Source: Streptomyces violaceoruber (lineage in GTDB: Bacteria; Actinomycetota; Actinomycetes; Streptomycetales; Streptomycetaceae). Taken from it: DNA of 64,000 nucleotides. The DNA lies in NCBI GenBank assembly GCA_000720805.1, contig JODI01000058.1:1-64000 (forward strand), read 5' to 3'. A program made the translations under genes and the position numbers. Below are positions 1 through 9,610 of the stretch, in pieces. Within the stretch, counting starts at the first letter, position 1, and every line of letters begins with the position of its first letter. The notes under the pieces are model-generated. The model ran no database searches, was not told the origin of the DNA, and saw nothing but the letters and a program-made list of their open reading frames with translations.

Positions 1-2
1 CC

Positions 3-452
3 CCCGCCCCGACCCCGGCTCCGGCCCCTCCCCACGACCTCACCCGCCAGCACCTCGCCCTCACCCAGACCGCCCTGCTGTCCGCGCTGGTCGCCGGTAC
101 CCCCGTACCCGAAGGATTCGACCGGGTGCGGGTGGGCGTGCAGGCCCGTGCCCTCGCCGGGAAGCGGGCGGACGTCGTGGCCAAGGTCGCCCCGGACCTG
201 CCGTCGATCCTCGGGACCGCCTACCGTCCCGCCTTCCTCGCCTACGCCCACCGCCACCCGATGCCGGACGGCTACCGTCGGGACGCGCTGAACTTCGCCG
301 AGCAGGTTCTCCTCGCCGGACACCCGGAGGACCCGGCGGTACGGAGGCGGTTGCGGGAGTGGTGGCTGGAACGCTCGGGGCCGGCCCCACGGTCCCAGCA
401 CCCCACGGTGAGGCTGGCCCGCGCCACCCGCAGGGTGCTGTTGCGCCGCTGA
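3..452 (+). CDS. SCO6045-like conserved protein, 5' end outside window
   Basis: The reading frame is open from the first bases of the window, so the N-terminal part lies upstream. What is visible is a Pro/Ala-rich linker followed by a compact helical domain of about 130 residues ([44 protein letters not shown]) and a basic tail ending in VLLRR. This helical domain resembles the C-terminal domain of the SCO6045 family of streptomycete proteins, which has no established function; that match is from memory. No catalytic motif or membrane segment is visible. An internal ATG in the VWxR-like region is not a convincing start, because the same frame continues upstream with matching codon bias. Confidence 0.6.
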   Translation, partial: PAPTPAPAPPHDLTRQHLALTQTALLSALVAGTPVPEGFDRVRVGVQARALAGKRADVVAKVAPDLPSILGTAYRPAFLAYAHRHPMPDGYRRDALNFAEQVLLAGHPEDPAVRRRLREWWLERSGPAPRSQHPTVRLARATRRVLLRR

Positions 453-696
453 GACCGCCGCCCCCACCGTCCGCCTCCAGGTGTGCTGCGGCTAACACCC
501 CGGCGCCCGACCTGACCTCAACGCCCGATTCCCTCACCTTCGGCCCGATATACCCGGCGCCCCCCGTATCCCATTCACACCGTTCCATCCCCTTTACAAC
601 GTTTCACCTCCGTACGGCAGTTGACGCAGACCCCGCAGTAACATGTCAACCCCGCACCTGAACCCACTAGCGTGCGGTGCCGCAACAGGAGGCACC

Positions 697-1485
697 ATGC
701 GACCGCGACCCCCCGTCAACGGCAGAGGCATTTTCACCGGCACCGGAATCATCATCATCGGCCTGCTGGCGACCCTCCTGGCGTTGATCTTCCCGATCTG
801 GTCGTACGCCGACCGGTCCGGCACGGGACCGGACGTATTGAACGCCCAGACCGTGTCGACGAGGTACGGGCCGCTGTCCGGCCTCGACCGGGACTTCGTC
901 ACGAAGGTCCGGCTGGCCGGCCTGTGGGAGCTGCCCGCCGGTCAGCAGGCGCAGATGAAGGGGACGACACCGGCTGTACGGACGGCGGGTCAGCACCTCG
1001 TCGAGGGGCACACCTTCCTGGACGAACGGGTCCGTGACGTGGCCGCCAAGCTCGGCCTGGAGCTGCCCAACGAGCCGAACGACCAGCAGAAGCAGTGGCT
1101 GGCCACGCTGGACGGGGCCCAAGGGGTCGACTACGACCGGCAGTTCGCCAACATCCTGCGACTGGCGCACGGCCGGGTGTTCTCCGTCGTCGCCCAGGTA
1201 CGGGCGAGTACCGGCAACTCCCTCGTCCGCGCCCTCGCCGACGACGCCAACACGACCGTGCTGGACCACATCAAGGTCCTGGAGGCCACGGGGTACGTCG
1301 ACTTCGACGCGCTGGCCCGGGACCTGGCCGCCGGCAGCACTCCCCCGATCACCAACTCCCCGGCACCGCCCGGCTCGACGACCGGTCTCGGCCCGGTGAT
1401 CCCGGTGACGCCCTCGCCGCTCCCCAGCTATTCACTCCCGCCGCCGGCGTCCAGTCCGCCCCCGCAGGCACCCGAGACCTCCTGA
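697..1485 (+). CDS. DUF4142 domain, membrane-anchored extracytoplasmic protein
   Basis: A 262-residue protein. The ATG was chosen because AGGAGG lies six bases upstream, although the frame is open further 5'. One hydrophobic segment (about residues 10-33, GIFTGTGIIIIGLLATLLALIF) works as a signal anchor. Residues 65-210 form a helical bundle typical of DUF4142 (ferritin-like) proteins, with the repeated pattern LAGLWELPAGQQA and RLAHGRVFSVVAQVR. The last 50 residues are Pro/Ser-rich and probably disordered at the cell surface. DUF4142 proteins are extracytoplasmic and poorly characterised, and no metal-binding set of Glu/His could be confirmed by eye. It stands alone, with the next gene about 90 bases downstream. 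Confidence 0.7.
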   Translation: MRPRPPVNGRGIFTGTGIIIIGLLATLLALIFPIWSYADRSGTGPDVLNAQTVSTRYGPLSGLDRDFVTKVRLAGLWELPAGQQAQMKGTTPAVRTAGQHLVEGHTFLDERVRDVAAKLGLELPNEPNDQQKQWLATLDGAQGVDYDRQFANILRLAHGRVFSVVAQVRASTGNSLVRALADDANTTVLDHIKVLEATGYVDFDALARDLAAGSTPPITNSPAPPGSTTGLGPVIPVTPSPLPSYSLPPPASSPPPQAPETS

Positions 1486-1573
1486 CCGGACACACCGGAA
1501 CGTCACATACCGACAACACTCCGTCCGGATCGTGGGCGAGGCATGGCGTCGCACGGCCCCGTCGCATAGAAAA

Positions 1574-2377
1574 ATGCATATGTTATGGGTCCTCCTCCTG
1601 CTGCTGGCCTGGGCCGCCGCCGGCACGGCGTGTACGCGGCTGTGCCTGGCCGCCGTGCACGCGGCGTCCGCGGACGACGCCGACGACGAAGAAACGATCG
1701 CCGACCGCGCCCACGATCTGACGCTCTACGAGGCAGCCTTCCTGTCCGGCGGCCCCCGCAGGGTCGCCGATCTGACCCTGGTCTCCATGGCCCGGCAGCG
1801 TCGGCTGCTGCTCGCGCACACCGGCTGGGCGACCGTCGTCGACCCGCGTGGGCAGGACGAGATGGAGCGCTCGGTGATAGGAGCCATCGGTCCGGAGGGA
1901 CAGTCGCGGATCGCCCCGGTGCGGGCCGCCGCGGCCACCGCGGACGCCGTGCACGGCATCGCCGACCGGCTGGTCAGCGCGGGGCTCGCGGTTCCCGACG
2001 GGGCCCGGGCGGGGGTAGCCGCCGGAATCCGCCAAGTGCGGCTGGCCGCGGTGGCCGTCGTGGCGTTGGGCGCGACAGCGCTGCTGACGCCCGGTCAGTC
2101 GGAGATGCCGCGTGGCCTGGTGGCCCTCTGGTTCGGACTGCCCTTCGCACTCACCCTGAGCTGTCTCGCCCTCGCGCGGATCGAGACCCACCCGTACTCG
2201 CGCTGGGCCTCCCCGGCCGGTCAGCGGCTGCTCGGCGCCCTGACCCGGCGCGGCGGGGACGACCGTACGGATCTCACCTCCGTCGCCGTGCACGGCGTAC
2301 GCGCGATCGGCGAACCGGACCTGCGCGCGGCCTTCGCCCACCGCGAGCCGCAGCACTGGCGCGCTCAGGGGTCCTGA
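1574..2377 (+). CDS. TIGR04222 domain-containing membrane protein
   Basis: A 267-residue membrane protein. An N-terminal hydrophobic helix (HMLWVLLLLLAWAAAGTAC) is followed by the TIGR04222 signature region: DLTLYEAAFLSGGPRRVADLTLVSMARQRRLLLAH. It continues with a cytosolic-looking segment containing ISAV-type helices. Two more hydrophobic helices (RLAAVAVVALGATALL and GLVALWFGLPFALTLSCLALARI) lie near residues 165-220. Function is unknown; in Streptomyces the family is often near stress or morphogenesis genes. The frame also contains an upstream GTG at 1532, but neither start has a clear ribosome site. The ATG at 1574 was preferred because it puts the first helix at the extreme N-terminus, as in relatives. 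Confidence 0.65.
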   Translation: MHMLWVLLLLLAWAAAGTACTRLCLAAVHAASADDADDEETIADRAHDLTLYEAAFLSGGPRRVADLTLVSMARQRRLLLAHTGWATVVDPRGQDEMERSVIGAIGPEGQSRIAPVRAAAATADAVHGIADRLVSAGLAVPDGARAGVAAGIRQVRLAAVAVVALGATALLTPGQSEMPRGLVALWFGLPFALTLSCLALARIETHPYSRWASPAGQRLLGALTRRGGDDRTDLTSVAVHGVRAIGEPDLRAAFAHREPQHWRAQGS

Positions 2378-2415
2378 CGCTGGGGACGGTCGGGATCCGC
2401 GTGACCTTGTGAAGC

Positions 2416-2442
2416 GCGGGGCCCGGACAGACCGGGCCCCGC
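2416..2442 (+). terminator. GC-rich hairpin after the TIGR04222 gene
   Basis: Perfect 11-bp inverted repeat (GCGGGGCCCGG / CCGGGCCCCGC) with a 5-base loop, 38 bases beyond the stop codon. There is no U-tract, which is usual for actinobacterial terminators. Confidence 0.6.
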
Positions 2443-2766
2443 ACACGTGGGTGCTCACGCTCCCTCCTACATCGTGCTTACGGGCGGGCGAGGCGATCAA
2501 GTCAGTGCAGCTGATCGTTCTCCCGATACGTCGTCGCGCAGCAAGTCGGTCGCCACGTCTTCGAGCCGCCGGCAGGTCAGGCCGGAGCCGAAGCCCAGCT
2601 CTTGGGGCGGGTACTCCCACGGACCTTTCAGCGAGGCAGCGGGGTCCGGCGCCCGGGGGGCGTACGGAGGCATTGGGGCCGACACCTGGCGGGCGGTGCT
2701 TGCCTTCACCCGCAGCCGAACGAAACATCCCTTTTGTTGCTTCCGTGCACCGAAGGGATATACGCG
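2443..2766 (+). other. Gene-free leader of the TAP-like peptidase gene
   Basis: No frame with convincing codon bias or a recognisable product was found here. The stretch presumably carries the promoter of the downstream peptidase gene. A GAAGGGA ribosome-binding stretch sits next to the start at its 3' end. No clear operator palindrome was seen. Confidence 0.4.
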
Positions 2767-4380
2767 ATGAAAGCCGCCGCCCTGTACTCGGCCGTCGGGG
2801 CCTTGCTCCTGACCGCGCTCGTCGCCGCCCCGGCGGACGGCGCCGCGGCGGTCCCGGGGGCGGCCGAGCTGCGCGGCACGGCGGTGGCCGCCGCGCGGGC
2901 CCGGGCGGCGGGCATCGACTTCGGCACCTGCCCCGCCGAGGAGGACCTGCCGAGCACCGTCCGGTGCGGCACGGTCTCCGTTCCGCTCGACTACGCCCGT
3001 CCCGACGGCCGGCAGATCAGGCTGACCGTCAGCCGGGTGCGCGCCACCCAGGAGGACCCGCACAACAGCAGGCACCGGGTGCCGCGGCAGGGCGCCCTGG
3101 TCTTCAACCCGGGCGGGCCGGGCGGCTCCGGGATGTACTTCCCGAGGATCGGCACGCTCCCCGAGTGGAAGCGGCTGGCGGCGGCGTACGACCTCGTCGG
3201 CTACGCCCCCCGCGGGGTGGGCCGCTCGGCGCCCCTGTCCTGCCAGGACCCCAGGACGTTCTTCCGGGCGCCCTCACCGGCACCGACGTACCCCTCGGAG
3301 TCGTACAAGAAGGAGCGCGTCGCGCAGGCGAAGGCGTACGCGCGCGGCTGCGCGCAGCGGGCGGGCGACACGCTGCGGCACTACACCTCGCTCAACAACG
3401 CCCGTGACCTGGACGTCCTGCGCGCCGCGCTCGGCGAGCAGAAGCTGACCTTCATGGGCGCGTCGTACGGCACCTACTTCGGGGCGCTGTACGCCGCCCT
3501 CTTCCCCTCGCACGTGCGGCGGATGGTGTTCGACGCGGCGGTGGACCCGGACCCGGAGCAGGTCTGGTACCGCCTCAACCTCGCCCAGTCGGTCGCGTTC
3601 GAGAGCCGTTGGCTGGACTTCCGGGAGTGGATCGCGCGCCACGACGACGTGTACGGGCTGGGTGACACGCCTCAGGAGGTGCTCGCCGGTTACGAGAAGG
3701 CGGCGGCGCTGCTGGCCAAGGAGCCCGCGGGCGGGAAGGTCGGGCCCGGGCAGTTGCAGAGGGCGTTCCTGTCGGCCGGGTACTACGACGACTACTGGCC
3801 GCTGCGCGCGCAGGCGCTGTCGGCGTATCTGAAGGGCGACCCGAAGCCGCTGATCGAACAGGCCGTGCCGCGTGCGGAGGCGGCGGTCGAGGCGGAGAAC
3901 GCCCAGGCGGTCTACACCGCCGTGGAGTGCAACGACGCGCCCTGGCCGACCCAGTGGACGGTGTGGGACCGGGACAACACCCGGCTCGCGCGGGTGGCGC
4001 CCTTCGAGACCTGGGACAACGTGTGGACGAACCTGCCGTGTGCGTACTGGCCCGTGCCGCGTCAGCAGCCCCTCGATGTGCGCACCGGTCCCGGTGAGCT
4101 GCCCCCCACGCTCATCCTGGCGGCCGAGCGGGATGCCGCCGCGCCCTATGAGGGGGCCCTGGAACTGCGGCGGCGGCTGTGGGGCTCGGTGCTGGTGACG
4201 GAGCGGGACGCCGGTACGCACGGCATCGCGGGCGGGCCCAACCGCTGCGTCAACGGTCACCTCGACGCGTATCTGCTTCAGGGCCGGCTGCCGGGGCGTC
4301 GTGCCGCGTGCGCGCCGCACCCGGAGCCCGTGCCGGCGGCCGGCCCCCGAAAGGCGCCGGCCGCCGAGCTCTCGCACTGA
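2767..4380 (+). CDS. Secreted alpha/beta-hydrolase, tripeptidyl-aminopeptidase (TAP) family
   Basis: A 537-residue serine hydrolase of the SCO/tripeptidyl aminopeptidase type (MEROPS S33). A signal peptide (residues 1-25, cleavage near ADGAAA) directs secretion. Next come the family N-terminal motif TVRCGTVSVPLDYARPDG (about 64-81), the oxyanion segment NPGGPGGSG (114-122) and the nucleophile elbow GASYGT with Ser233. The C-terminal TAP-like domain supplies Asp456 (ERDAAAP) and His485 (GTHG), completing the triad. Cys pairs near 425 and 494 suggest a disulfide. The ATG at the window position after GAAGGGATAT was chosen because it starts the signal peptide. Such enzymes remove N-terminal tri- or dipeptides, often from secreted precursors. 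It converges on hemQ with no intergenic base: its TGA directly abuts the stop codon of hemQ. Confidence 0.85.
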   Translation: MKAAALYSAVGALLLTALVAAPADGAAAVPGAAELRGTAVAAARARAAGIDFGTCPAEEDLPSTVRCGTVSVPLDYARPDGRQIRLTVSRVRATQEDPHNSRHRVPRQGALVFNPGGPGGSGMYFPRIGTLPEWKRLAAAYDLVGYAPRGVGRSAPLSCQDPRTFFRAPSPAPTYPSESYKKERVAQAKAYARGCAQRAGDTLRHYTSLNNARDLDVLRAALGEQKLTFMGASYGTYFGALYAALFPSHVRRMVFDAAVDPDPEQVWYRLNLAQSVAFESRWLDFREWIARHDDVYGLGDTPQEVLAGYEKAAALLAKEPAGGKVGPGQLQRAFLSAGYYDDYWPLRAQALSAYLKGDPKPLIEQAVPRAEAAVEAENAQAVYTAVECNDAPWPTQWTVWDRDNTRLARVAPFETWDNVWTNLPCAYWPVPRQQPLDVRTGPGELPPTLILAAERDAAAPYEGALELRRRLWGSVLVTERDAGTHGIAGGPNRCVNGHLDAYLLQGRLPGRRAACAPHPEPVPAAGPRKAPAAELSH

Positions 4381-5112
4381 TCAGGCGAGACCCGCGACCA
4401 GTTCGGCGACGGACTTGCGGCGCCCGGTGTAGAAGGGGACCTCCTCGCGGACGTGCATCCGGGCCTCGGATGCGCGCAGGTGGCGCATGAGGTCGACGAT
4501 GCGGTACAGCTCGTCGGCCTCGAAGGCGAGGATCCACTCGTAGTCGCCGAGGGAGAACGAGGCGACCGTGTTCGCGCGGACGTCCGGGTAGCCGCGGGCC
4601 ATCTTGCCGTGGTCGGCGAGCATGCGGCGGCGGTCCTCGTCGGGCAGGAGGTACCAGTCGTAGGAGCGCACGAAGGGGTAGACGCTGACGTAGTCGCGGG
4701 GCGTCTCGTCGGCGAGGAACGCCGGAACGTGCGAGCGGTTGAACTCGGCGGGGCGGTGCAGCGCCATGTTCGACCACACCGGCGTCAGGGCGCGGCCGAG
4801 CCTGGTGCGGCGGAAGAGGTTGTACGCCTCCTGGAGCTGGTCGCTGGTCTCCGCGTGCCACCAGATCATGAGGTCGGCGTCGGCGCGCAGACCGGACACG
4901 TCGTAGGTGCCGCGGATCGTCACGTCCTTGGCGGCGAGCTGGTCGAACAGCTCCTGGACCTCGTCGGCGTAACCCGCGCGGTCATCGGGGAGCACGTCCT
5001 TCAGCTTGAAGACGGACCACAGGGTGTAGCGGATGACCTCGTTGAGGTCCTTGGCCAGCTTGCCCTTGTTCGGGATCCGGGCGGCCTCGGGGGTGGGGGC
5101 GTCGTCACTCAT
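4381..5112 (-). CDS. hemQ: Coproheme decarboxylase (HemQ/ChdC)
   Basis: A 243-residue chlorite-dismutase-like protein that converts Fe-coproporphyrin III to haem b by two oxidative decarboxylations, the last step of the coproporphyrin-dependent pathway in actinobacteria and firmicutes. The C-terminal half carries [13 protein letters not shown] with the presumed catalytic Tyr145, and DHGKMARGY with the presumed proximal haem ligand His168; these assignments follow family knowledge. The N-terminal half is the usual degenerate ferredoxin-like repeat. The ATG is preceded by AGGAG and AAGGA. It lies five bases downstream of hemY on the same strand, so the two are clearly co-transcribed and act on successive intermediates around ferrochelatase. 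Confidence 0.9.
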   Translation of the reverse strand: MSDDAPTPEAARIPNKGKLAKDLNEVIRYTLWSVFKLKDVLPDDRAGYADEVQELFDQLAAKDVTIRGTYDVSGLRADADLMIWWHAETSDQLQEAYNLFRRTRLGRALTPVWSNMALHRPAEFNRSHVPAFLADETPRDYVSVYPFVRSYDWYLLPDEDRRRMLADHGKMARGYPDVRANTVASFSLGDYEWILAFEADELYRIVDLMRHLRASEARMHVREEVPFYTGRRKSVAELVAGLA

Positions 5113-5117
5113 GGTCC

Positions 5118-6584
5118 TTATTCTCCTGCTCCGCCGTGCAGACTCTGCACCGGGTTGGCCGTGAGTTCCCGCACCGCGCTCAGGTCGCCGCCGATCTGGT
5201 CCACCGCCGCGTACGCGCTCGCGATGCACGCCGGGATGCCGACGCCGTCGTACTGCGCGCCGCAGACCGCGAGACCCGGGAGATCGCCGACGTGCTCGCG
5301 GATGCGGGCCACGCGCGCGTGGTGGCCGACGGGGTACTGGGGCAGGCCGTCGGTCCAGCGGGTGACGCGGGTCTGAAGCGGGGTGGCGTCGAGGCCGGTG
5401 GCCTGACGGAGGTCGTGCCGCGAGACCTCGACGAGGTCGGTGTCGTCGCGCTGGAGGATCTCCGTCTCGCGGTGGCGTCCGACGGAGGTGCGCAGCACGA
5501 GGAGGTCCGGGTTCTCGTCGGCGATCCAGCCCCACTTCTGGGACGCGAACGTCGACGCCTTGATGGTGCGTCCGTCGACCGGCGGGACCAGGAAACCGCT
5601 GCCCTCGGGGAGCGTGACGTCGGTGCGGCGGTAGGCGAGGGTGACCAGGGCCATGGAGGCGTACTCGATGGCGGTGAGCTCGGCGGCGGCCTGCGGGGAC
5701 TCGGTGCGCAGCAGCGCCGCGGCGGCCGGAGCGGGAACGGCCACGACGACCGCGTCGGCGTGCAGGACCCGGTCGCCGGCCACCACCCGCCACCCGGACG
5801 GCTCGCGGCGCAGCTCCGTCACCGCCGACCCGGTCAGGATCTCGCCCCCGCGCTCCCGCACCGACTGGGCCACCGCGAGCGGCAGGCTGCCCACCCCGCC
5901 CTCGATGCCCATGAACACCGGCCCGGTCTGCTGGTTGGCCGCCGCCTTCGCCTGGATCTCCCGCACCGCCTCCGTCAGGGAGTCGTGGGTCAGCGCTGCC
6001 TGGTAGAGCTGCGGGACCGCCGAGCGCATCGAGATGCGGTACGCGTCGCCCGCGTAGACCCCGCCGAGCAGCGGCTCGACGAGGCGGTCGACGACCTCGC
6101 GGCCGACGCGGTCCGCCACGTACTCCCCGACCGCCACGTCGTCGCCGACCTCCGTGCGGGGCAGGTCGGCGTCGCGTTCGACACGGGCGAGGCCCTCCTC
6201 GGACAGCACGCCGGCCAGGGCGGCGGCGGTGCCGGGGACGCCCATCACATGGCCCTTGGGCATGGGGCGCAGGGCACCGCGGGTCCACAGGGAGGCGCTT
6301 GCGGTGGCGGGCGGCTGGAGACGGCCGGTCAGGCCGACCTCGCGGGCGAGGGCGACGGCCTCGGGCCGGCGGGCGAGCATCGACTCGGCGCCGAAGTCGA
6401 CGCGCGCGCCCGCGATCTCGCCGGGCAGCAGCTTGCCGCCGACGCGGTCCGAGGCCTCCAGCACGGTCACGCCCACCCCGCGTCGCAGCAGCCGGTGCGC
6501 GGCGGCCAGTCCCGCGATGCCGGCTCCGACGACCACGACCCGATCCGCGGAGGGCCTGGCCCGTCCCGCACCCGTTGCGCTCAT
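5118..6584 (-). CDS. hemY: Coproporphyrinogen III / protoporphyrinogen oxidase (HemY type)
   Basis: A 488-residue FAD-dependent oxidase, often annotated hemG in Streptomyces although it is of the HemY/CgoX type. The N-terminal Rossmann motif [21 protein letters not shown] (about 16-36) ends in the FAD-binding acidic residue of [14 protein letters not shown] second FAD-contact region near the C-terminus reads [21 protein letters not shown]. In monoderm-type pathways this enzyme oxidises coproporphyrinogen III to coproporphyrin III, upstream of ferrochelatase and HemQ. The reaction is six-electron and oxygen-dependent. The ATG follows a run with little Shine-Dalgarno character but begins exactly before the dinucleotide-binding fold. 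It is first in the hemY-hemQ operon; hemE lies 4 kb away on the same strand. Confidence 0.9.
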   Translation of the reverse strand: MSATGAGRARPSADRVVVVGAGIAGLAAAHRLLRRGVGVTVLEASDRVGGKLLPGEIAGARVDFGAESMLARRPEAVALAREVGLTGRLQPPATASASLWTRGALRPMPKGHVMGVPGTAAALAGVLSEEGLARVERDADLPRTEVGDDVAVGEYVADRVGREVVDRLVEPLLGGVYAGDAYRISMRSAVPQLYQAALTHDSLTEAVREIQAKAAANQQTGPVFMGIEGGVGSLPLAVAQSVRERGGEILTGSAVTELRREPSGWRVVAGDRVLHADAVVVAVPAPAAAALLRTESPQAAAELTAIEYASMALVTLAYRRTDVTLPEGSGFLVPPVDGRTIKASTFASQKWGWIADENPDLLVLRTSVGRHRETEILQRDDTDLVEVSRHDLRQATGLDATPLQTRVTRWTDGLPQYPVGHHARVARIREHVGDLPGLAVCGAQYDGVGIPACIASAYAAVDQIGGDLSAVRELTANPVQSLHGGAGE

Positions 6585-6710
6585 GACCCCACCCTCTCAG
6601 ACCCCACTGACACTCCCGCCGCAGCCCCGGTGTCCTTCACGAGTCCTGACCGTGACCGCATCGGGACCACGGCACCCCAACGTTTCGTCCCGGTCCGGCG
6701 TCGAAGGAGC

Positions 6711-6738
6711 GTCAGCCGTCAGCCGTCAGCCGTCAGCC
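6711..6738 (+). repeat. Four tandem 7-bp repeats upstream of DUF4349 lipoprotein gene
   Basis: The heptamer GTCAGCC occurs four times head to tail, followed by a partial fifth GTCA, ending about 25 bases before the lipoprotein start codon. It sits where the promoter or leader of that gene should be. It could be a slippage-prone microsatellite affecting expression. Confidence 0.8.
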
Positions 6739-6763
6739 GTCACGACCCTCGGGGGTAGCCCAC

Positions 6764-7759
6764 ATGCGCGCACGACGTTCCGTACGACCCGTCCAGGCCC
6801 TGGCCGGACTGCTGCTGGCCGCGGCCCTCGCGCTGACCGGGTGCAGCGACGCCGGCGATTCCGGTGCCGGCGCGACGTCCGACAAGGCCGCCGCGCAGAG
6901 CGACGCGAAGGGGGTCGCGCCCGGCAGCGCGGCGGACAGCGGCGACGGCTCGGGGGCGGGCGGTGCCGAGGCGACCGCGCCGCCCAAGGTGACCGCGAGC
7001 CACATCATCCGCACGGCGTCCCTGACCGTGCAGGTCAAGGACGTCCCGAAGGCCCTGGACCAGGCCCGCTCCACCACCGAGAACGCGGGCGGCTACATCG
7101 GCGACGAGTCCACCACCCGGGACGGGGAAGGCCGCGAGCGCACCCGGGTGGTGCTGCGGGTCCCCGTCGACCGGTACGACGCGGTCCTGGCCGACCTCCA
7201 GGGCGCGGGCAAGCTCCTCGAACGCACGGCGAAGGCGCAGGACGTCACCGACCAGGTCGTCGACGTGGACAGCCGCATCACGTCGCAGCGCGCCAGCGTG
7301 GCCCGGGTGCGGGAGCTGATGGACCGGGCGACCAAGCTCAGCGACGTGGTGACGCTGGAGGGCGAGCTGAGCCGGCGCGAGTCCGACCTGGAGGCGCTGC
7401 TGGCTCAGCAGGCGTCCCTGAAGGACCGCACCAGCCTGGCCACCATCACCCTGTCCCTGGCCGAGACACCGGTGAAGAAGGCCGCGAAGGAGGACGACGA
7501 CCCCGGGTTCGTGGACGCGCTGGCGGGCGGCTGGGACGCCTTCGTGACGATGCTGCGCTGGCTCGCCGTCGCCATCGGGGCCGTGCTGCCGTTCGTGGCG
7601 GTGGCCGCGCTGATCGTCCTGGTGTGGCTGCGGGTCGTCCGGCCCCGCCTGCCGCGCGGGACGGCGCACGCGCCCGCGACGACCGCCCTGGGCCCGCTGC
7701 CGACGGCCCGGCCCGCCCCCGAGCCCACCCGCCCGCAGGAGGGCGGCGACCGGAACTGA
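6764..7759 (+). CDS. DUF4349 lipoprotein with coiled coil and C-terminal membrane helix
   Basis: A 331-residue protein with a lipoprotein signal (LAGLLLAAALALTGC, lipobox Cys near residue 28). A low-complexity Ser/Gly/Ala linker follows. The DUF4349 domain (about 75-250) begins HIIRTASLTVQVKDVPKALDQA and includes a long coiled coil (RASVARVRELMDRATKLSDVVTLEGEL). A transmembrane helix near 262-285 (AVAIGAVLPFVAVAALIVLVWL) and a Pro-rich cytoplasmic tail end the protein. The topology implies an outer-leaflet lipid anchor and a membrane-spanning tail, an arrangement seen in this family. Function is unknown; relatives are implicated in cell-envelope or stress roles only by context. It stands alone between hemY (divergent) and the next flavoprotein gene. 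Confidence 0.8.
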   Translation: MRARRSVRPVQALAGLLLAAALALTGCSDAGDSGAGATSDKAAAQSDAKGVAPGSAADSGDGSGAGGAEATAPPKVTASHIIRTASLTVQVKDVPKALDQARSTTENAGGYIGDESTTRDGEGRERTRVVLRVPVDRYDAVLADLQGAGKLLERTAKAQDVTDQVVDVDSRITSQRASVARVRELMDRATKLSDVVTLEGELSRRESDLEALLAQQASLKDRTSLATITLSLAETPVKKAAKEDDDPGFVDALAGGWDAFVTMLRWLAVAIGAVLPFVAVAALIVLVWLRVVRPRLPRGTAHAPATTALGPLPTARPAPEPTRPQEGGDRN

Positions 7760-7813
7760 GCCGCCGGAAGGGAGCGGCGGGACTGAAATGCCCTGACCCT
7801 CCGGCGTGTTCGC

Positions 7814-9244
7814 ATGAGCATGAGCCGTACGAGGAGTGGGCCGGAAAGTGAGTCGGCGAGTGGGTCGGAGCAGGGGCGGGAGCGTCTGGTCGTGGTCGGG
7901 GCCGACGCCGCGGGAATGTCCGCGGCGTCCCAGGCGCGCCGCCTCAAGGGCCCCGAGGAACTGGAGATCGTGGCGTTCGAGCGGGGCCACTTCACCTCCT
8001 ACTCGGCGTGCGGCATCCCGTACTGGGTCGGCGGTGACGTCGCGGAGCGGGACCAGTTGATCGCCCGTACGCCCGAGGAGCACCGGGCCCGCGACATCGA
8101 CCTGCGCATGCGCACCGAGGTCACGAAGATCGACGTGGCCGGCGGCCGGGTGCGCGCGCGTGACGTCGATTCCGGGGCCGAGTCCTGGACCTCGTACGAC
8201 AAGCTCGTCATCGCCACCGGCGCCCGCCCCATCCAGCCGGACCTGCCCGGGATCGACGCGCCCGGTGTCCACGGCGTGCAGACCCTCGACGACGGTCAGG
8301 CGCTCCTCGACACGCTGGCACGCACGCGTGGCCGCCGCGCGGTCGTCGTCGGGGCCGGCTACATCGGCGTCGAGATGGCCGAGGCGCTCATCAACCGCGG
8401 CTACCGGGTGACGGTCGTCAACCGGGGCAAGGAGCCGATGTCCACACTCGACCCCGACATGGGCCGGCTGGTGCACGAGGCGATGGAGGGCCTGGGCATC
8501 ACCATGGTCGACGACGCCGAGGTCACCAAGGTGCTCACGGGTGACGACGGCCGGGTGCGGGCGGTGGCCACTCAGGACGCCGAGTACCCGGCGGACGTGG
8601 TCGTGCTCGGCATCGGCGTACGCCCCGAGACGGCGCTCGCGCGGGCCGCGGGGCTGCCGCTCGGCGCCCACGGGGGCCTGCTGACCGACCTGGCGATGCG
8701 GGTGCGCGGCCAGGAGAACATCTGGGCCGGCGGCGACTGCGTGGAGGTCCTCGACCTGGTCTCCGGCCAGGAACGGCACATCCCCCTGGGCACGCACGCC
8801 AACAAGCACGGCCAGATCATCGGCACGAACGTCGGCGGCGGCTACGCCACGTTCCCGGGCGTGGTCGGCACGGCGGTCAGCAAGGTGTGCGATCTGGAGA
8901 TCGCGCGCACGGGACTGCGCGAGAAGGACGCGCGTCGGGCCGGCCTGCGGTTCGAAACGGTCACCGTGGAGTCCACGAGCCGCGCCGGCTATTACCCCGG
9001 CGCCTCCCCCATGACCGTGAAAATGCTCGCCGAGCGCCGCACGGGACGGCTGCTCGGCGTGCAGATCGTGGGCAGGGAGGGCGCGGCCAAGCGGGTCGAC
9101 ATCGCCGCGGTGGCCCTCACGGCCGGCATGACGGTGGAACAGATGACGGCCCTGGACCTGGGCTACGCGCCCCCGTTCTCCCCCGTCTGGGACCCGGTGC
9201 TGGTAGCCGCGAGAAAGGCCGCCGCGAAGGTGCGTGCCTTCTGA
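7814..9244 (+). CDS. FAD-dependent oxidoreductase, CoA-disulfide reductase-like
   Basis: A 476-residue class of pyridine nucleotide-disulfide oxidoreductase with a single redox-active cysteine. The FAD motif VVVGADAAGMSAA (about 26-38) is followed by SACGIPYW with Cys66, the position of the catalytic Cys in CoA-disulfide reductase and NADH oxidase/peroxidase families. KLVIATGARP, the NAD(P)-binding motif AVVVGAGYIGVEMAEAL (about 177-193) and the second FAD motif NIWAGGDC (about 304-311) come next. The C-terminal dimerisation domain contains ASPMTVKMLAE and LGYAPPFSP, whose Tyr is typical of CoADRs. The first 20 residues are Ser/Glu-rich and dispensable-looking, so a later start is possible. 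In organisms using mycothiol, the physiological substrate is uncertain; CoA disulfide or a related persulfide are candidates. Confidence 0.8.
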   Translation: MSMSRTRSGPESESASGSEQGRERLVVVGADAAGMSAASQARRLKGPEELEIVAFERGHFTSYSACGIPYWVGGDVAERDQLIARTPEEHRARDIDLRMRTEVTKIDVAGGRVRARDVDSGAESWTSYDKLVIATGARPIQPDLPGIDAPGVHGVQTLDDGQALLDTLARTRGRRAVVVGAGYIGVEMAEALINRGYRVTVVNRGKEPMSTLDPDMGRLVHEAMEGLGITMVDDAEVTKVLTGDDGRVRAVATQDAEYPADVVVLGIGVRPETALARAAGLPLGAHGGLLTDLAMRVRGQENIWAGGDCVEVLDLVSGQERHIPLGTHANKHGQIIGTNVGGGYATFPGVVGTAVSKVCDLEIARTGLREKDARRAGLRFETVTVESTSRAGYYPGASPMTVKMLAERRTGRLLGVQIVGREGAAKRVDIAAVALTAGMTVEQMTALDLGYAPPFSPVWDPVLVAARKAAAKVRAF

Positions 9245-9277
9245 GAGCGCCGCGGGACGACGAACCCGGGCGCCCGG

Positions 9278-9610
9278 CTACGCCGTCCCGTTGATCCGCT
9301 CGATGGCCTGCCGAGCCTGGTCCGCCGGAGGCCGGGGCGGCAACGAGGACACCGACGCGCTGCTCGTCATGGGCGTCGGCGCCGCCGCCGGCTGCTCCCC
9401 CGCCGGCCTCGCGTGCGCGGCGGACCGCGTGGAGCGCAGCCGGTTGCTCACCGCCTCGTCCAGCGTCACCGGCCGCTGCATCTGCGCGGCCATCCGCCCG
9501 GCCTCCTGGCCCAGCCGGGCCACGTCCTCCCAGGGCAGTCGCACCACCAGGGAGATTTCCGCTTCCCCGTCGGGCAGGGCGTGCATCGCAGGAGTAACTC
9601 GGTCGTTCAT
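9278..9610 (-). CDS. Conserved hypothetical protein, Streptomyces type
   Basis: A 110-residue protein. The internal ATG was chosen over the longer open frame because GAGGAAC lies just upstream and the protein then starts MNDRVTPAMHALPDGEAEI. Residues 10-60 may form a small alpha/beta unit (ISLVVRLPWEDVARLGQEAGRMAAQMQRPVTLDEAV); the second half is Ala/Pro/Ser-rich and likely disordered. I do not recognise a characterised family. It is divergent from the rhomboid gene, sharing about 125 bases of promoter region. Confidence 0.6.
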   Translation of the reverse strand: MNDRVTPAMHALPDGEAEISLVVRLPWEDVARLGQEAGRMAAQMQRPVTLDEAVSNRLRSTRSAAHARPAGEQPAAAPTPMTSSASVSSLPPRPPADQARQAIERINGTA

